38,624 nt of DNA from Parabacteroides faecalis (GCF_022809355.1 NZ_JAKZMM010000038.1:1-38624); one strand, 5' to 3'; shown: positions 1-8,712, counted from the first letter of the stretch. The notes: generated by a model not told the origin, from the letters alone. Translations and numbers: made by a program.

Positions 1-151
1 TTTGCAACACTAAGATAAGTGAAAATTCTGACATGGCAAAATCCTGGGCAACTTTTTGTTGCTCAGGAACTTATAAATAAAGTTAAATTATAGTGTTGCG
101 GAATTAAGGTTTACTATTATCGGAAGCAAAAGTAAAAACTGCCCGGATGCG

Positions 152-295
152 ATGAAAGAGACGAGGATTCGGATGGTGGTGAACAACAGAAATGTAGTGG
201 TGAACGACCGTCTTTTAATCCTTTTTTATTTTCTCCTTCTGGTAATTCTCGGCACTGTTTGGGTATATAAAGCCGATATTCATTTAAACCAATAG
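152..295 (+). CDS. possible small single-span membrane protein (47 aa)
   Basis: A 47-codon reading frame starts at ATG 152 and ends at TAG 293-295. The first 20 residues are polar and basic (MKETRIRMVVNN at the start), followed by a clear hydrophobic segment, LLILFYFLLLVILGTVWVY, and a short polar tail. This is the layout of a one-pass membrane microprotein. It lies just upstream of the LytS-type kinase gene on the same strand, so it could be co-transcribed. No good ribosome binding site is visible and I do not recognise the sequence. It could be a chance frame. An alternative in-frame start is at 173. Confidence 0.25.
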   Translation: MKETRIRMVVNNRNVVVNDRLLILFYFLLLVILGTVWVYKADIHLNQ

Positions 296-361
296 GTATC
301 TTTCAAGTCTATGTCAGTGAATGGAGACAAAATCAGCGAACCCTATAAATAGATTTGCCAG

Positions 362-1396
362 ATGAATAGACGATTACCTCTTCTTATTGATTTATTGTTT
401 TGTATTGTTCTGATGCCTTTCATGATTTATTTGTTGCCATTAGACCGATGGTTGGAGAACAATACCGGTTTTGTCGTATTGCTTTTTGGTTGGCTTTTCC
501 TGGTATATTTGATAAACCGGAATGTCTGTGTTCCTTTCTTTTTCAAGGATAAACGTCATGTTCTCTGTTCTTTGGCGATTTTTTTCCTGATGGTTCTGCT
601 GACGTACGCCCTTTCAACCTATCAGTTGGATTTTCCCCGTGAACATTTTCGTCATCCCAGGCTGGAATTAGGGATGAACAAAGCCCGTTTTAAGATGAAT
701 CAACAGGCTGTATGGTTCCTTTTTATGGTTGTTTCATCGTTTAGTCTGGCAGTTGGTCTGTTGAATGAATTGTTCCGTCAGTCTATGGAAAAACAATTGA
801 TTGAATTTGAAAAGAAAAAGGCCGAATTGGCTTTGTATAAGGCGCAGATCAATCCTCACTTTCTGTTTAATACATTGAATACCTTGTATGGTTTATTGTT
901 GATGGGCTCTGATCGGACCATCCAGGCATTTACCGACTTTATTGGTCTGATGAAATATATGTACGCCAACGGAGTAAAAGATAAAGTTTCTTTGGAAACA
1001 GAATTGGAATATATCCGGCAATATATCGAATTGCAGAAGCATCGGCTGAATGAATTGACGCATGTCTCTTTCTCTTGTCTGCTGTCTGAAGCCGACAAAC
1101 AACTGGAAATCGCACCGATGCTTTTGATTACATTTGTCGAGAATGCCTTTAAGCACGGGGTTTCATCGCGTTCGGAGAATCATATTTATATCAGGGCTGA
1201 GGTAGAAAACAAACAGTTACTGTTTCAGGTTGAAAATCCTTTGGTACAAAAACTGGGAAATCAACCTCGCAAAGGTATTGGTCTGGAGAATTGCCGGAAA
1301 CGTTTGGAACTGTTGTATGCTGGTAAGTATCAGCTGACAGAAGAGAAAAGCGAACATACATTTAAGATAATCTTGCAAATAAAATTGGCCGAATGA
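362..1396 (+). CDS. LytS/YehU-type membrane sensor histidine kinase
   Basis: Sensor kinase of the His_kinase (PF06580) plus HATPase_c type that normally phosphorylates a LytTR response regulator. The N-terminal 135 residues contain four hydrophobic spans (about 7-25, 36-60, 65-85, 117-135) with almost no periplasmic loop, so the stimulus is probably sensed in or at the membrane. A short coiled coil (about 140-158) leads to the H-box QINPHFLFN with H166 as the likely phospho-acceptor. The N-box FVENAFKHG (N261) and a GIGLENCRKRL G-box follow. At 344 aa the length is typical. The stop overlaps the next start by 4 bp (ATGA), so the pair is translationally coupled. The signal is unknown; the iron/haem-type operon downstream is a reasonable target by position only. 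Confidence 0.93.
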   Translation: MNRRLPLLIDLLFCIVLMPFMIYLLPLDRWLENNTGFVVLLFGWLFLVYLINRNVCVPFFFKDKRHVLCSLAIFFLMVLLTYALSTYQLDFPREHFRHPRLELGMNKARFKMNQQAVWFLFMVVSSFSLAVGLLNELFRQSMEKQLIEFEKKKAELALYKAQINPHFLFNTLNTLYGLLLMGSDRTIQAFTDFIGLMKYMYANGVKDKVSLETELEYIRQYIELQKHRLNELTHVSFSCLLSEADKQLEIAPMLLITFVENAFKHGVSSRSENHIYIRAEVENKQLLFQVENPLVQKLGNQPRKGIGLENCRKRLELLYAGKYQLTEEKSEHTFKIILQIKLAE

Positions 1397-2103
1397 TGAA
1401 GTGTATTGCCATAGATGATGAACCAGTCGCTTTGCGAATATTGTCGGAATATTGCTGTCGGATAGGAGATTTGGAAATACATACCTATACCAATCCGGAG
1501 AAAGGGATGGAACAGGTACGTAAAATCAAACCCGATCTCTTGTTTTTGGATATCGAAATGGGAGAAATGAACGGAATAGATTTAGCCCGTTCTTTACCGG
1601 ATGGCGTGTTTCTGATATTTACAACGGCATACGCTCAATATGCGGTAGAAGGATTTGAATTGAATGCCGTAGATTATTTGCAGAAGCCTTTTACTTTTTC
1701 ACGGTTTGAAAAGGCATTGCAAAAGGTAAGCCAGTTGAAGTCCTTATATGAATTGGAACGTTCTCAGACGAGCCGTAAGGATGAGATTGATCTGATGGTG
1801 GAATATAAACATGTAACCGTAAACTGGAACGATATCCTTTATCTGGAAGCCATGGACAACTATGTCCGGATTTATCTCTACTCAGCCAAGCCGCTTCTTC
1901 CGCAGATGAGTCTGAAAACCATTTTGTCATTGCTTCCTGCCGGTAAGTTCGTCCGTGTCCATAAGTCTTATGTTATCCCTCTTTCCCGGATAGCTCGTTA
2001 TACGCGCAGCCAGGTTTGGTTGAAACAAGTAGAGCAACCCATACCAATAGGACGCACGTATGTTGATCATTTTCTGCAGTTACATAAGAAAAAAGAAGTC
2101 TGA
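1393..2103 (+). CDS. LytTR-family response regulator
   Basis: Two-domain regulator of 236 aa. The receiver domain (about 1-120) has the acidic pair D8/D9, phospho-acceptor D53 in LLFLDIEM, the conserved Thr in IFTTAYA, and the Lys in YLQKPF. A LytTR DNA-binding domain follows (about 130-232) with the typical YLEAMDNYVRIY and FVRVHKSYVIPL segments. It starts on the ATGA that stops the kinase gene; the next codon is also ATG, so translation could begin at either. The partner is clearly the upstream kinase. The gene is followed by a hairpin terminator, so the pair forms its own transcription unit. Targets are not known; the ATACCTA repeats in the next intergenic region are candidates. Confidence 0.94.
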   Translation: MMKCIAIDDEPVALRILSEYCCRIGDLEIHTYTNPEKGMEQVRKIKPDLLFLDIEMGEMNGIDLARSLPDGVFLIFTTAYAQYAVEGFELNAVDYLQKPFTFSRFEKALQKVSQLKSLYELERSQTSRKDEIDLMVEYKHVTVNWNDILYLEAMDNYVRIYLYSAKPLLPQMSLKTILSLLPAGKFVRVHKSYVIPLSRIARYTRSQVWLKQVEQPIPIGRTYVDHFLQLHKKKEV

Positions 2104-2107
2104 AAAT

Positions 2108-2261
2108 GCACAAAAGCCTCACTTCCCAGCGAGGCTTTCATGTTATCGGAAATAACCAATAAAAACTTTCCAATACTTACATCATCTTATATGCTTACAT
2201 AAAATTAGCGATATGGCTTTGGTTTTTTAGCGATTATACTAATAGTGTTACGTTCATTTTG
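2108..2261 (-). ncRNA. candidate small RNA, about 150 nt
   Basis: On the minus strand there is a good Bacteroidetes promoter: -7 box TATCTTTG (complement of 2268-2275) and a TTG (complement of 2296-2298) with 20 bp between them. Transcription would start near 2261 and run into the hairpin at 2138-2113, which has a T-rich end on this strand. The stretch between has no reading frame beyond a 7-codon one (complement starting near 2256). This is the arrangement expected of a stand-alone small RNA. Its TTG lies inside one of the TCAATACCTATT repeats, so it may share regulation with the porin operon. Prediction only. Confidence 0.35.
2113..2138. terminator. bidirectional hairpin terminator
   Basis: Perfect 8-bp stem AAAGCCTC (2113-2120) / GAGGCTTT (2131-2138) with a 10-nt loop, just after the response regulator stop. 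On the minus strand the stem is followed by a short T-run (GGCTTTTG), so it can also end the divergent small transcript proposed at 2108-2261. Confidence 0.75.
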
Positions 2262-2294
2262 ACAATGCAAAGATACTTTCCTCTTTTAGGCTGA

Positions 2295-2514
2295 TCAATA
2301 CCTATTTATGAGTAAAACACGGATATTCGTATACCCGATTATGAGTATTTGCTGCATTACAGTCTTTTTTGTATAAATATGTTTCAGGAGAAACGCCTTT
2401 GTCAATACCTATTGCGTGGTATTTGTCCAACTTCTGTACCCATCCGTTGGTATTTAACCTGCTTGTTTCCAAGAAATACCTAGAGGTCAGTAAGCAGCTT
2501 GGCTTTATACCTAG
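2295..2514 (+). promoter_or_regulatory. cluster of four ATACCTA repeats, candidate operator region
   Basis: The heptamer ATACCTA occurs at 2298, 2405, 2476 and 2507, all in the same orientation; the first two sit in an identical 12-mer TCAATACCTATT (2295-2306 and 2402-2413). Related ATACCC/GTACCC words lie at 2331 and 2436, so the sites pair at 31-33 bp (2298/2331, 2405/2436, 2476/2507), about three helical turns. The inverse, AATAGGTAT, lies at 291-299 before the kinase gene. Same-orientation pairing suggests a regulator that binds direct repeats, as LytTR proteins do; the link to this regulator is inference. Confidence 0.5.
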
Positions 2515-2533
2515 TTCTTGTGATTGATTCCCC

Positions 2534-2564
2534 TTCGATAGCCCTATACTTTTGCACAAAATTT
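2534..2564 (+). promoter_or_regulatory. Bacteroidetes-type promoter for the porin/imelysin operon
   Basis: The -7 box TACTTTTG is followed by CAC and lies about 18 bp before ATG 2574. A TTG in GATTGATTCC is about 20 bp upstream of it. The promoter sits inside the longer open frame that extends 5' of the gene from a TTG, which shows that ATG 2574 is the true start. Confidence 0.7.
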
Positions 2565-2573
2565 AAAAACAGA

Positions 2574-3899
2574 ATGAAAAGATTAGCAAATTTTCTAGTG
2601 TTGTCGTTGTGTGCGGCTAGTCCATTAATGGCTCAAGAAACGACTTCTGAGCAATCTGCTGCAGAACAGTCGGCTGAGATTTATGCCAAAGGATATGATA
2701 AGTTTCGTTTTGGCGGTTACGGAGAAGTCTTAGCCAACTTTATGGATTATGGAATTAACCGATATACACGTCCGGAAGGAAATGAAAAGACACATCGTAA
2801 CTCCATTTCTATTCCTCGCTTTGTCCTGGCTTTCGATTATAAGTTCAATTCCAAATGGATATTAGGTGCAGAGATTGAGTTTGAAGCCGGAGGAACAGGT
2901 TCTGCTTATGAACTGGAAAATACAGAGAATGGCGAATACGAAACAGAAGTGGAAAAAGGGGGAGAGGTCGCTTTGGAGCAGTTTCATATCACCCGTCTGA
3001 TTCATCCTGCCTTTAATGTGCGGGCAGGACATTTGATTGTACCGGTTGGTTTGACCAACGAACATCATGAACCCATCAATTTCTTCGGTACTTCACGACC
3101 GGAAGGTGAAACAACGATTCTGCCTTCAACCTGGCATGAAAACGGTATCGAGGTGTTTGGTACGTTTGGTAGTAAGTATACCCGTTTTAATTATCAGTTT
3201 CAAGTCGTTGCCGGATTGAATGCCAATGGTTTTGACCGAAATACATGGGTCGCCAGTGGAAAACAGGGCATTTTTGAGACCGATAATTTTACTTCTCCAG
3301 CTTATGTGGCCCGTTTGAATTATTTGGGTGTTCCTGGATTAAAACTGGGAGGTTCGTTCTACTATTGTCACAATACAGGAGCTAATTCAGATAAGACAGC
3401 AACCTATAAATCTATCGGTAATATCCCATTACGAATTTATACAGCTGATGTACAATACAAAAATAAATATCTGACGGCGCGGGCCAATATGATCTATGGA
3501 AACTTGGGAAATACAGTGGAGCTGAGCAATGCCAATGGTAAATTGTCGGGCCTTTCTCCTTATAGCCGGGTAACACCGATTGCCAAGAATGCAGTAAGCT
3601 ATGGCGGTGAAGTGGGTTTCAATTTACGTTCTCTTTGCCGGGATAATACACGTGTCCCAGTGATTTATCCGTTTGTCCGGTATGAATACTATAATCCGCA
3701 GGAAGAAGTCTTGAGTCCGCATACGGCAGAACTACGTAATAAAGTCAGTATGTGGACGGCCGGTGCCAACTGGTATGCTTTACCCAATCTGGTGGTAAAA
3801 GCCGATTATACAACACGTCGTATAGGTGGCGGTAAGTACAACAGTGAAAATGAATTTAGCTTGGGCGTGGCTTATATCGCCTGGTTCTTGAATAAATAA
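2574..3899 (+). CDS. outer-membrane porin-like beta-barrel protein
   Basis: Protein of 441 aa. The start ATG 2574 gives a clean signal peptide (MKRLANFLVLSLCAASPLMA then QE); the longer frame from 2499 begins at TTG and contains the promoter, so it is rejected. The mature protein is rich in alternating aromatic and polar strands typical of a 14-18 strand barrel, starting with FRFGGYGEVLANF. It resembles the broad porin O/P-like superfamily; exact specificity cannot be read. It is the first gene of an operon with imelysin and CxxCH proteins, so it may help bring iron or haem compounds across the outer membrane. The C-terminus (AYIAWFLNK) does not end in Phe, unlike the second porin of the operon. 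Confidence 0.82.
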   Translation: MKRLANFLVLSLCAASPLMAQETTSEQSAAEQSAEIYAKGYDKFRFGGYGEVLANFMDYGINRYTRPEGNEKTHRNSISIPRFVLAFDYKFNSKWILGAEIEFEAGGTGSAYELENTENGEYETEVEKGGEVALEQFHITRLIHPAFNVRAGHLIVPVGLTNEHHEPINFFGTSRPEGETTILPSTWHENGIEVFGTFGSKYTRFNYQFQVVAGLNANGFDRNTWVASGKQGIFETDNFTSPAYVARLNYLGVPGLKLGGSFYYCHNTGANSDKTATYKSIGNIPLRIYTADVQYKNKYLTARANMIYGNLGNTVELSNANGKLSGLSPYSRVTPIAKNAVSYGGEVGFNLRSLCRDNTRVPVIYPFVRYEYYNPQEEVLSPHTAELRNKVSMWTAGANWYALPNLVVKADYTTRRIGGGKYNSENEFSLGVAYIAWFLNK

Positions 3900-3927
3900 G
3901 TATAAACCCTTTAATACAGAAAACGAA

Positions 3928-5184
3928 ATGAAAAGAAAGAATTTCTTTTATGGTGGAGTCATGGCTTTGATGATGGCTTTTTCAATGAGTGCTTGTTCTG
4001 AATCAGATGATCCGAAACCGGATACTGGAGGAACAGATGATCCGACTAACTTGGATTATACGGCTGAAAATGCGGATGCCTGGGGAAACTATATGTATAA
4101 TGTAGGTATGTTGTTGAATCAGGATGCCTCAGACTTATATAAGTATTGGACAGAAGACTATGATGGTAAAGGTCCGTATGCAACGATCTTCAAAGATCAG
4201 ACAAGTGGAGCATACAGCAGTGCATTGGCTTGTATTCAGGAAATGGTAGAAGGCGGTATGTGGAACATCGCTAACGAGGTAGGTGATGCCAAGATAAAAG
4301 ATCCTTGGGAAAAATATACCAGTGGTGATAAGGAAGGTGGGCTTTATGCTGTGGAATCATGGTATAGCTGGCATTCACGTGATGACTATACGAATAATAT
4401 CTTTTCTATCCGTAATACATACTACGGACGCATTGATGATAATGATGTGGATAAAGTCGACGGGAACCTGAATGCATTTGCTTCTTATGCAGATTTTGAT
4501 GATGCTGGTGATATAGCAGAGAAATCGTTGTCCCGATTAATAGCTTCAGTAAATACGGAACTGGATGAGAAGATCAAAACCTTGATTTTCGAATCGGCCA
4601 AAGCTATTCAGGCAATTCCGCAACCTTTCCGTAATAATATCGACAGTGAAGAATCTGTAGCTGCTATGGATAAATGTATGGAGTTGGCGAGTGCCTTGAA
4701 AAATGAATTACTGCCATTCGTAACAAACGAGTTGAGTGATTCCAAGTATGATGCTCAGTTGGATGCAGTGGCAGAACAGTTTGTAGATGCGGTTGTCCTT
4801 CCTACCTATAAAGAACTGAAAGAAAAGAATACGGCACTGTTGGAATCGGTAAATAACTTCCGTAGTCATCCGAGCAACGAAGCATTTGAGGCAGCTTGTA
4901 GTGCCTGGATCAATGCCCGTGAGCCTTGGGAAAAGAGCGAAGCCTTCCTGATTGGTCCGGTTGCCAATAAAGGATTGGATCCAAACATGGATAGTTGGCC
5001 TTTGGATCAGGCTGGTATCGTGCAGGTATTGGAATCTCAAAACTGGAATGATATGCAGTGGAGCGGTAATTTCAATGAAGAAGATGAAGCCATTGGTGCT
5101 GCCCAAAGTGTACGCGGATACCATACGTTGGAATATCTGCTGTTTAAAGATGGTCAGCCTCGAACGGTAGATACAGCAAAATAA
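3928..5184 (+). CDS. imelysin-family (peptidase M75-like) lipoprotein
   Basis: 418 aa, with a lipoprotein signal MKRKNFF...FSMSAC (Cys23) and a D/P/T-rich linker, then an all-helical imelysin domain (PF09375). The family motif GxHxxE is present near the C-terminus as GYHTLEY (G397, H399, E402). Imelysins (ICMP, IrpA, Algp7) are periplasmic or surface proteins tied to iron uptake; despite the peptidase name, most are thought to bind rather than cleave. Its partners here, a di-haem CxxCH protein and porins, match the common imelysin plus di-haem oxidoreductase arrangement in proteobacteria. The gap to the next gene (130 bp) holds a strong hairpin. Confidence 0.9.
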   Translation: MKRKNFFYGGVMALMMAFSMSACSESDDPKPDTGGTDDPTNLDYTAENADAWGNYMYNVGMLLNQDASDLYKYWTEDYDGKGPYATIFKDQTSGAYSSALACIQEMVEGGMWNIANEVGDAKIKDPWEKYTSGDKEGGLYAVESWYSWHSRDDYTNNIFSIRNTYYGRIDDNDVDKVDGNLNAFASYADFDDAGDIAEKSLSRLIASVNTELDEKIKTLIFESAKAIQAIPQPFRNNIDSEESVAAMDKCMELASALKNELLPFVTNELSDSKYDAQLDAVAEQFVDAVVLPTYKELKEKNTALLESVNNFRSHPSNEAFEAACSAWINAREPWEKSEAFLIGPVANKGLDPNMDSWPLDQAGIVQVLESQNWNDMQWSGNFNEEDEAIGAAQSVRGYHTLEYLLFKDGQPRTVDTAK

Positions 5185-5187
5185 CAT

Positions 5188-5255
5188 CGGAGTTATAGAG
5201 AAAATAACCTTGAAGCCCAGGATATTCAATCTTGGAATCGCTTCAAGGTTCTCCG
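5188..5255 (+). repeat. long intercistronic hairpin between imelysin and di-haem genes
   Basis: Perfect 11-bp stem AACCTTGAAGC (5206-5216) / GCTTCAAGGTT (5240-5250), extended by CGGAG (5188-5192) pairing with CTCCG (5251-5255) across an internal loop. No T-run follows, so it is more likely an mRNA stabiliser or processing site than a terminator. Confidence 0.6.
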
Positions 5256-5314
5256 GATATTACAGAAGTCTGATGATCTGTAACGAATGAAGAAATAATC
5301 CAATAGAAATAGAA

Positions 5315-6748
5315 ATGAAACGATTGTATCAATTATCAGCCACTCTGTTGTTTCTGTTCTCTTGTTTGGCGTGTGAGGAAGATGACAAAATGGATATGGA
5401 CAAGGTGGTTGTGCCTAACGGATATGCTCTGTCGGCAGGAACTTCTACGATCTTTCTCAATTCATCGGTAGCGTATGATACGGAGGCCGATTGGGTGTCG
5501 GGTACAAACGCAAGTCGGTTTAATAACGGTGATGGCTTGTATGATGATGTTCGTACCAGTGGAAATGAAGAAGGAGGCGGACTTGGTCCTGTCTATGCCG
5601 GATATTCTTGTGGTAGTTGCCATCGGAATGCCGGACGGACTAAACCTACACTGTGGGAAAACGGTGGTTCGGGGAATTATGGTTTCTCATCCATGTTGGT
5701 ATATATTACTCGTCGGAACGGTGCTTTCTTCCGGGATTACGGACGTGTGTTACATGACCAGGCCATTTATGGTGTAGAAGCGGAAGGAAAACTTTCGGTG
5801 AAATATGAGTATGAGACTTTCTCTTTCCCGGATGGAGAAATGTATGAATTATGCAAGCCTACATACAGCATTCGTGAATGGTATAAAGACAGCATTGCGC
5901 CGGAGGATTTATTCTGCACAGTACGTATTCCGTTGCGCCATGTGGGAATGGGACAGATGATGGCCATCGACCGAAATGAAATCATCGCATTGGCTGCCAA
6001 AAGTAATTATCCTGAATACGGAATTAGCGGACGAGTAAACTATATCACGGAGAAAGGAGTTACGGGTGTCGGGCTTTCGGGTAATAAGGCGCAGCACCTC
6101 GACTTGACTGTCGAACTGGGGTTCTCGAGTGATATGGGTGTTACGAACAGCCGTTATCCGGAAGAAATATGTGAAGGTCAGATTCAAATCAATCAGGGAA
6201 GTATGATGGGGCTTTCGTATGACCAGCTCGACATCTCAACGGAAGACATGGAAGATGTGGACTTGTATATGCAAAGTCTGGGTGTCCCGGCTCGCCGGAA
6301 TGTGGACGATCCGCAGGTGATCTTGGGAGAACAGAAGTTCTATGAGGCAAAATGTCATCTGTGTCATGTACCGACTTTACATACACGACCGGAAGGATCT
6401 GTCTTACTGAACGGGACGCGTTTGTCTTGGTTGGGCGGACAGACTATTCATCCGTATTCGGATTATTTACTGCATGACATGGGATCGGAAATCATGGGAG
6501 TCGGACTGAATGATAATTATACCAGTGGAATGGCTCAGGGAAATGAATGGCGTACGACTCCTTTGTGGGGAATCGGTTTACAAGAGAAGGTGAATGGTCA
6601 TACGTATTTCCTGCACGACGGACGTGCACGTAACCTGATTGAAGCGATCATGTGGCATGGAGGCGAAGGGGAAGCCTCGAAGAATTTATTCAAGCGGATG
6701 ACAAAGGAAGAACGGGATGCTGTCATTGCTTTCCTGAACTCTTTATAA
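5315..6748 (+). CDS. di-haem oxidoreductase-like lipoprotein (thiol oxidoreductase / DHOR family)
   Basis: 477 aa, exported lipoprotein (Cys17 or Cys20 in LFLFSCLAC). Two c-type haem motifs are visible: SCGSCH (C99-C102-H103) and KCHLCH (C347-C350-H351). The surrounding sequence, with AGYSCGSCHRNAGR early and a C-terminal HDGRARNLIEAIMWHGGE segment, matches the DHOR family (PF06537), which is distantly related to MauG/di-haem peroxidases and is a usual neighbour of imelysins. Likely role: redox chemistry, perhaps ferric/ferrous conversion or haem handling, at the outer or inner membrane surface. Haem attachment would need a cytochrome c maturation system not in this window. Confidence 0.88.
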   Translation: MKRLYQLSATLLFLFSCLACEEDDKMDMDKVVVPNGYALSAGTSTIFLNSSVAYDTEADWVSGTNASRFNNGDGLYDDVRTSGNEEGGGLGPVYAGYSCGSCHRNAGRTKPTLWENGGSGNYGFSSMLVYITRRNGAFFRDYGRVLHDQAIYGVEAEGKLSVKYEYETFSFPDGEMYELCKPTYSIREWYKDSIAPEDLFCTVRIPLRHVGMGQMMAIDRNEIIALAAKSNYPEYGISGRVNYITEKGVTGVGLSGNKAQHLDLTVELGFSSDMGVTNSRYPEEICEGQIQINQGSMMGLSYDQLDISTEDMEDVDLYMQSLGVPARRNVDDPQVILGEQKFYEAKCHLCHVPTLHTRPEGSVLLNGTRLSWLGGQTIHPYSDYLLHDMGSEIMGVGLNDNYTSGMAQGNEWRTTPLWGIGLQEKVNGHTYFLHDGRARNLIEAIMWHGGEGEASKNLFKRMTKEERDAVIAFLNSL

Positions 6749-6761
6749 ACATACACATCAT

Positions 6762-7988
6762 ATGACTATAAAAATGAAACAGCTATTGATATTGATTGCG
6801 GCCTGCTTGTTGTGGCCACTGGGCGTTTTCGCCCAATATGAAGAAGATACCGAGAATGGAGTTGTATCTTTGGCGGGGAAAGAAGGTTTTTCCATCGCCA
6901 CGAAGAAGGGGGATTTTGTATTTAAACCTTACCTTTTGGTACAGACAAGTGCTAGTGTGAACTATTATGACGATGAAGGTTTGGATCCTGCCTATAATCA
7001 GGATAACATTCATAACACGGGATTCGCCATTCCGTATGCCATTTTGGGATTTACGGGAAAGGCTTTCAATCGGGTGACATTCAACCTGTCGATCAACGCA
7101 GCGGGCAGTGGCGGGAATATCCTTCAACAAGCCTGGTTCGACTACGAGGTGAAGGAGAGTTTAGCCTTTCGTGTGGGGAAATTCAAGACGCCTTTTACCC
7201 ATGCCTATCTGACCACATTGGGAGAAACCTTGATGCCTACGTTACCGGTATCGTTGACTTCATCAGTGATTCTACCTTATTCCTTGAATGCCGTGACACC
7301 CAATATCGGAACCGGATTCGATTTGGGTGTCGAGGTACATGGTTTAGTGAACAAGAAGTTCGGTTATGAAGTAGGTATCTTCAATGGAACAGGTAGTTCG
7401 GTGAATACTGCTACGAAGACATTCAGTGACGACTGGCATATCCCGTCTTTACTCTATGCCGGTCGGATTACGTATATGCCTAAAGGTATCATGCCCGCCA
7501 CGCAAGGAAATCCAAATCGTTTGCGAGAAGACAAACTCTTGTTCGGGCTCTCGTCTTCATTGAATGTTGAGAGTGAAAGCGAAAGCACCAACGATTTCCG
7601 TGCCGGAGCTGAATTTTCCATGTTGAAGAACCGGCTCTATCTCGGAGCGGAGATTTATTACATGCAAGTCGGTTTTACGGAACGGCAGAAGATAGATAAG
7701 AGGTATCACTACCTGGGCGGATATGTTCAGGGCGGGTATTTCGTACTTGACCGTTTGCAAGCAACTGCCCGTTACGACTTCTTCAACCGCAACGGATTAG
7801 ATACAAATGGTTTCTTGAATATGCCGGCGGTAGGTTTCAACTATTTCTTCCGGGGATGCAACCTGAAGTTGCAGGCCATGTATCAGTTTATCGGTCGTAC
7901 AGGCCATGACCGGCAGATTGACCGGGATAATGATGATCTCGGTTTAGCAATGCATTCCGGAACGGTTATGCTTCAATATACATTCTAA
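6762..7988 (+). CDS. porin O/P-like outer-membrane protein
   Basis: 408 aa with a signal peptide (KMKQLLILIAACLLWPLGVFAQ) and a barrel ending in a terminal Phe (VMLQYTF), the usual outer-membrane sorting signal. Strand patterns such as FNLSINAAGSGGNILQQAW and FRVGKFKTPFTHAY resemble phosphate-selective porin O/P. Start choice: ATG 6762 and ATG 6774 are both possible; 6774 gives the more standard MKQLL start. It lies 13 bp after the di-haem gene and 16 bp before the next lipoprotein gene, so it is inside the operon. It may be the outer-membrane channel for the redox or iron-binding lipoproteins; the substrate is unknown. Confidence 0.83.
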   Translation: MTIKMKQLLILIAACLLWPLGVFAQYEEDTENGVVSLAGKEGFSIATKKGDFVFKPYLLVQTSASVNYYDDEGLDPAYNQDNIHNTGFAIPYAILGFTGKAFNRVTFNLSINAAGSGGNILQQAWFDYEVKESLAFRVGKFKTPFTHAYLTTLGETLMPTLPVSLTSSVILPYSLNAVTPNIGTGFDLGVEVHGLVNKKFGYEVGIFNGTGSSVNTATKTFSDDWHIPSLLYAGRITYMPKGIMPATQGNPNRLREDKLLFGLSSSLNVESESESTNDFRAGAEFSMLKNRLYLGAEIYYMQVGFTERQKIDKRYHYLGGYVQGGYFVLDRLQATARYDFFNRNGLDTNGFLNMPAVGFNYFFRGCNLKLQAMYQFIGRTGHDRQIDRDNDDLGLAMHSGTVMLQYTF

Positions 7989-8004
7989 CAGAAGGTCGTT
8001 GATT

Positions 8005-8712
8005 ATGAATATGAAAACTGTCTTATCGGTGTGTATCGGAATGAGTATGCTGTTTTCTCCGGCATGCGATGATGGGAAAATCTATGAGGAACATATTTCT
8101 ACCGAACGTGAAGGCGGGGCGGTGAGTTTGACTGGTTATTTACAGGGTGTTGATTCTTGGCCTGGTGGTTATAGTATTGTCTTGGCAGGTTTTGCCGGGA
8201 CAAATGAATATGCCCAAACAGCCCAAGGAATTACACCGGAAAAGGATGGAAGTGTTCGGATGACTCTTCAGGGAATACCTGCAGAAGTAACACATATAGA
8301 AGTATGTGCTATCAATAAGTTACGCAAGCGGATCGCCACTTTCTATACAGTTGATTATGAAGAAACGTCAGATACGTTACGTCTTGATATGGGAACAATC
8401 GATGCCCGTATGTATGGTGTAATTCAGTCGGATGTATTTGATCGTTCTTGTACCGCTTGCCATGGTGGTAGTACAGAACCTGCCGCGGGTTTATATCTGA
8501 CGGAAGAGAAAAGTTATACTGCCTTAGTTGGCGTAGTGGCAGACCAAAGTAAAGACAGCCTTTTACTGGTCAATCCAGGAAATGCACAGGAAAGTTTCCT
8601 GCATGTCATGCTTCGGGAGAATGTGTTGAGGTACGATCATACGCAAATTATAACTTCGGTAAATATGTTACAGTTGATTGACGACTGGATTAATAACGGA
8701 GCTAATGAATAA
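8005..8712 (+). CDS. lipoprotein with a single c-type haem motif
   Basis: About 235 aa. Starts: ATG 8005 or 8011; the longer frame from 7999 begins with TTG and is not needed. The signal peptide ends in FSPAC, a lipobox. The N-terminal half (about 30-140) is beta-rich and unrecognised. The C-terminal third has SCTACHGGSTEPAAGLYL, then LVNPGNAQESFLHVMLRE and a closing LQLIDDWINNGA. This order is typical of the small cytochrome c domain common in planctomycete-type CxxCH proteins. With the upstream di-haem protein it suggests a short electron-transfer chain outside the cytoplasm. It is the next-to-last gene of the operon; only 3 bp separate it from the broken RidA-like gene. Confidence 0.8.
   Translation: MNMKTVLSVCIGMSMLFSPACDDGKIYEEHISTEREGGAVSLTGYLQGVDSWPGGYSIVLAGFAGTNEYAQTAQGITPEKDGSVRMTLQGIPAEVTHIEVCAINKLRKRIATFYTVDYEETSDTLRLDMGTIDARMYGVIQSDVFDRSCTACHGGSTEPAAGLYLTEEKSYTALVGVVADQSKDSLLLVNPGNAQESFLHVMLRENVLRYDHTQIITSVNMLQLIDDWINNGANE

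Noticed and set aside
4-99. 9-bp inverted repeat GCAACACTA (4-12) / TAGTGTTGC (91-99), possible insertion-sequence ends
   Set aside because: Only 79 bp lie between the arms, with no transposase and no target duplication visible; could be chance.
4708-5229. 173-aa minus-strand frame inside the imelysin gene
   Set aside because: It is antisense to a clearly recognised gene and has no family match or promoter.
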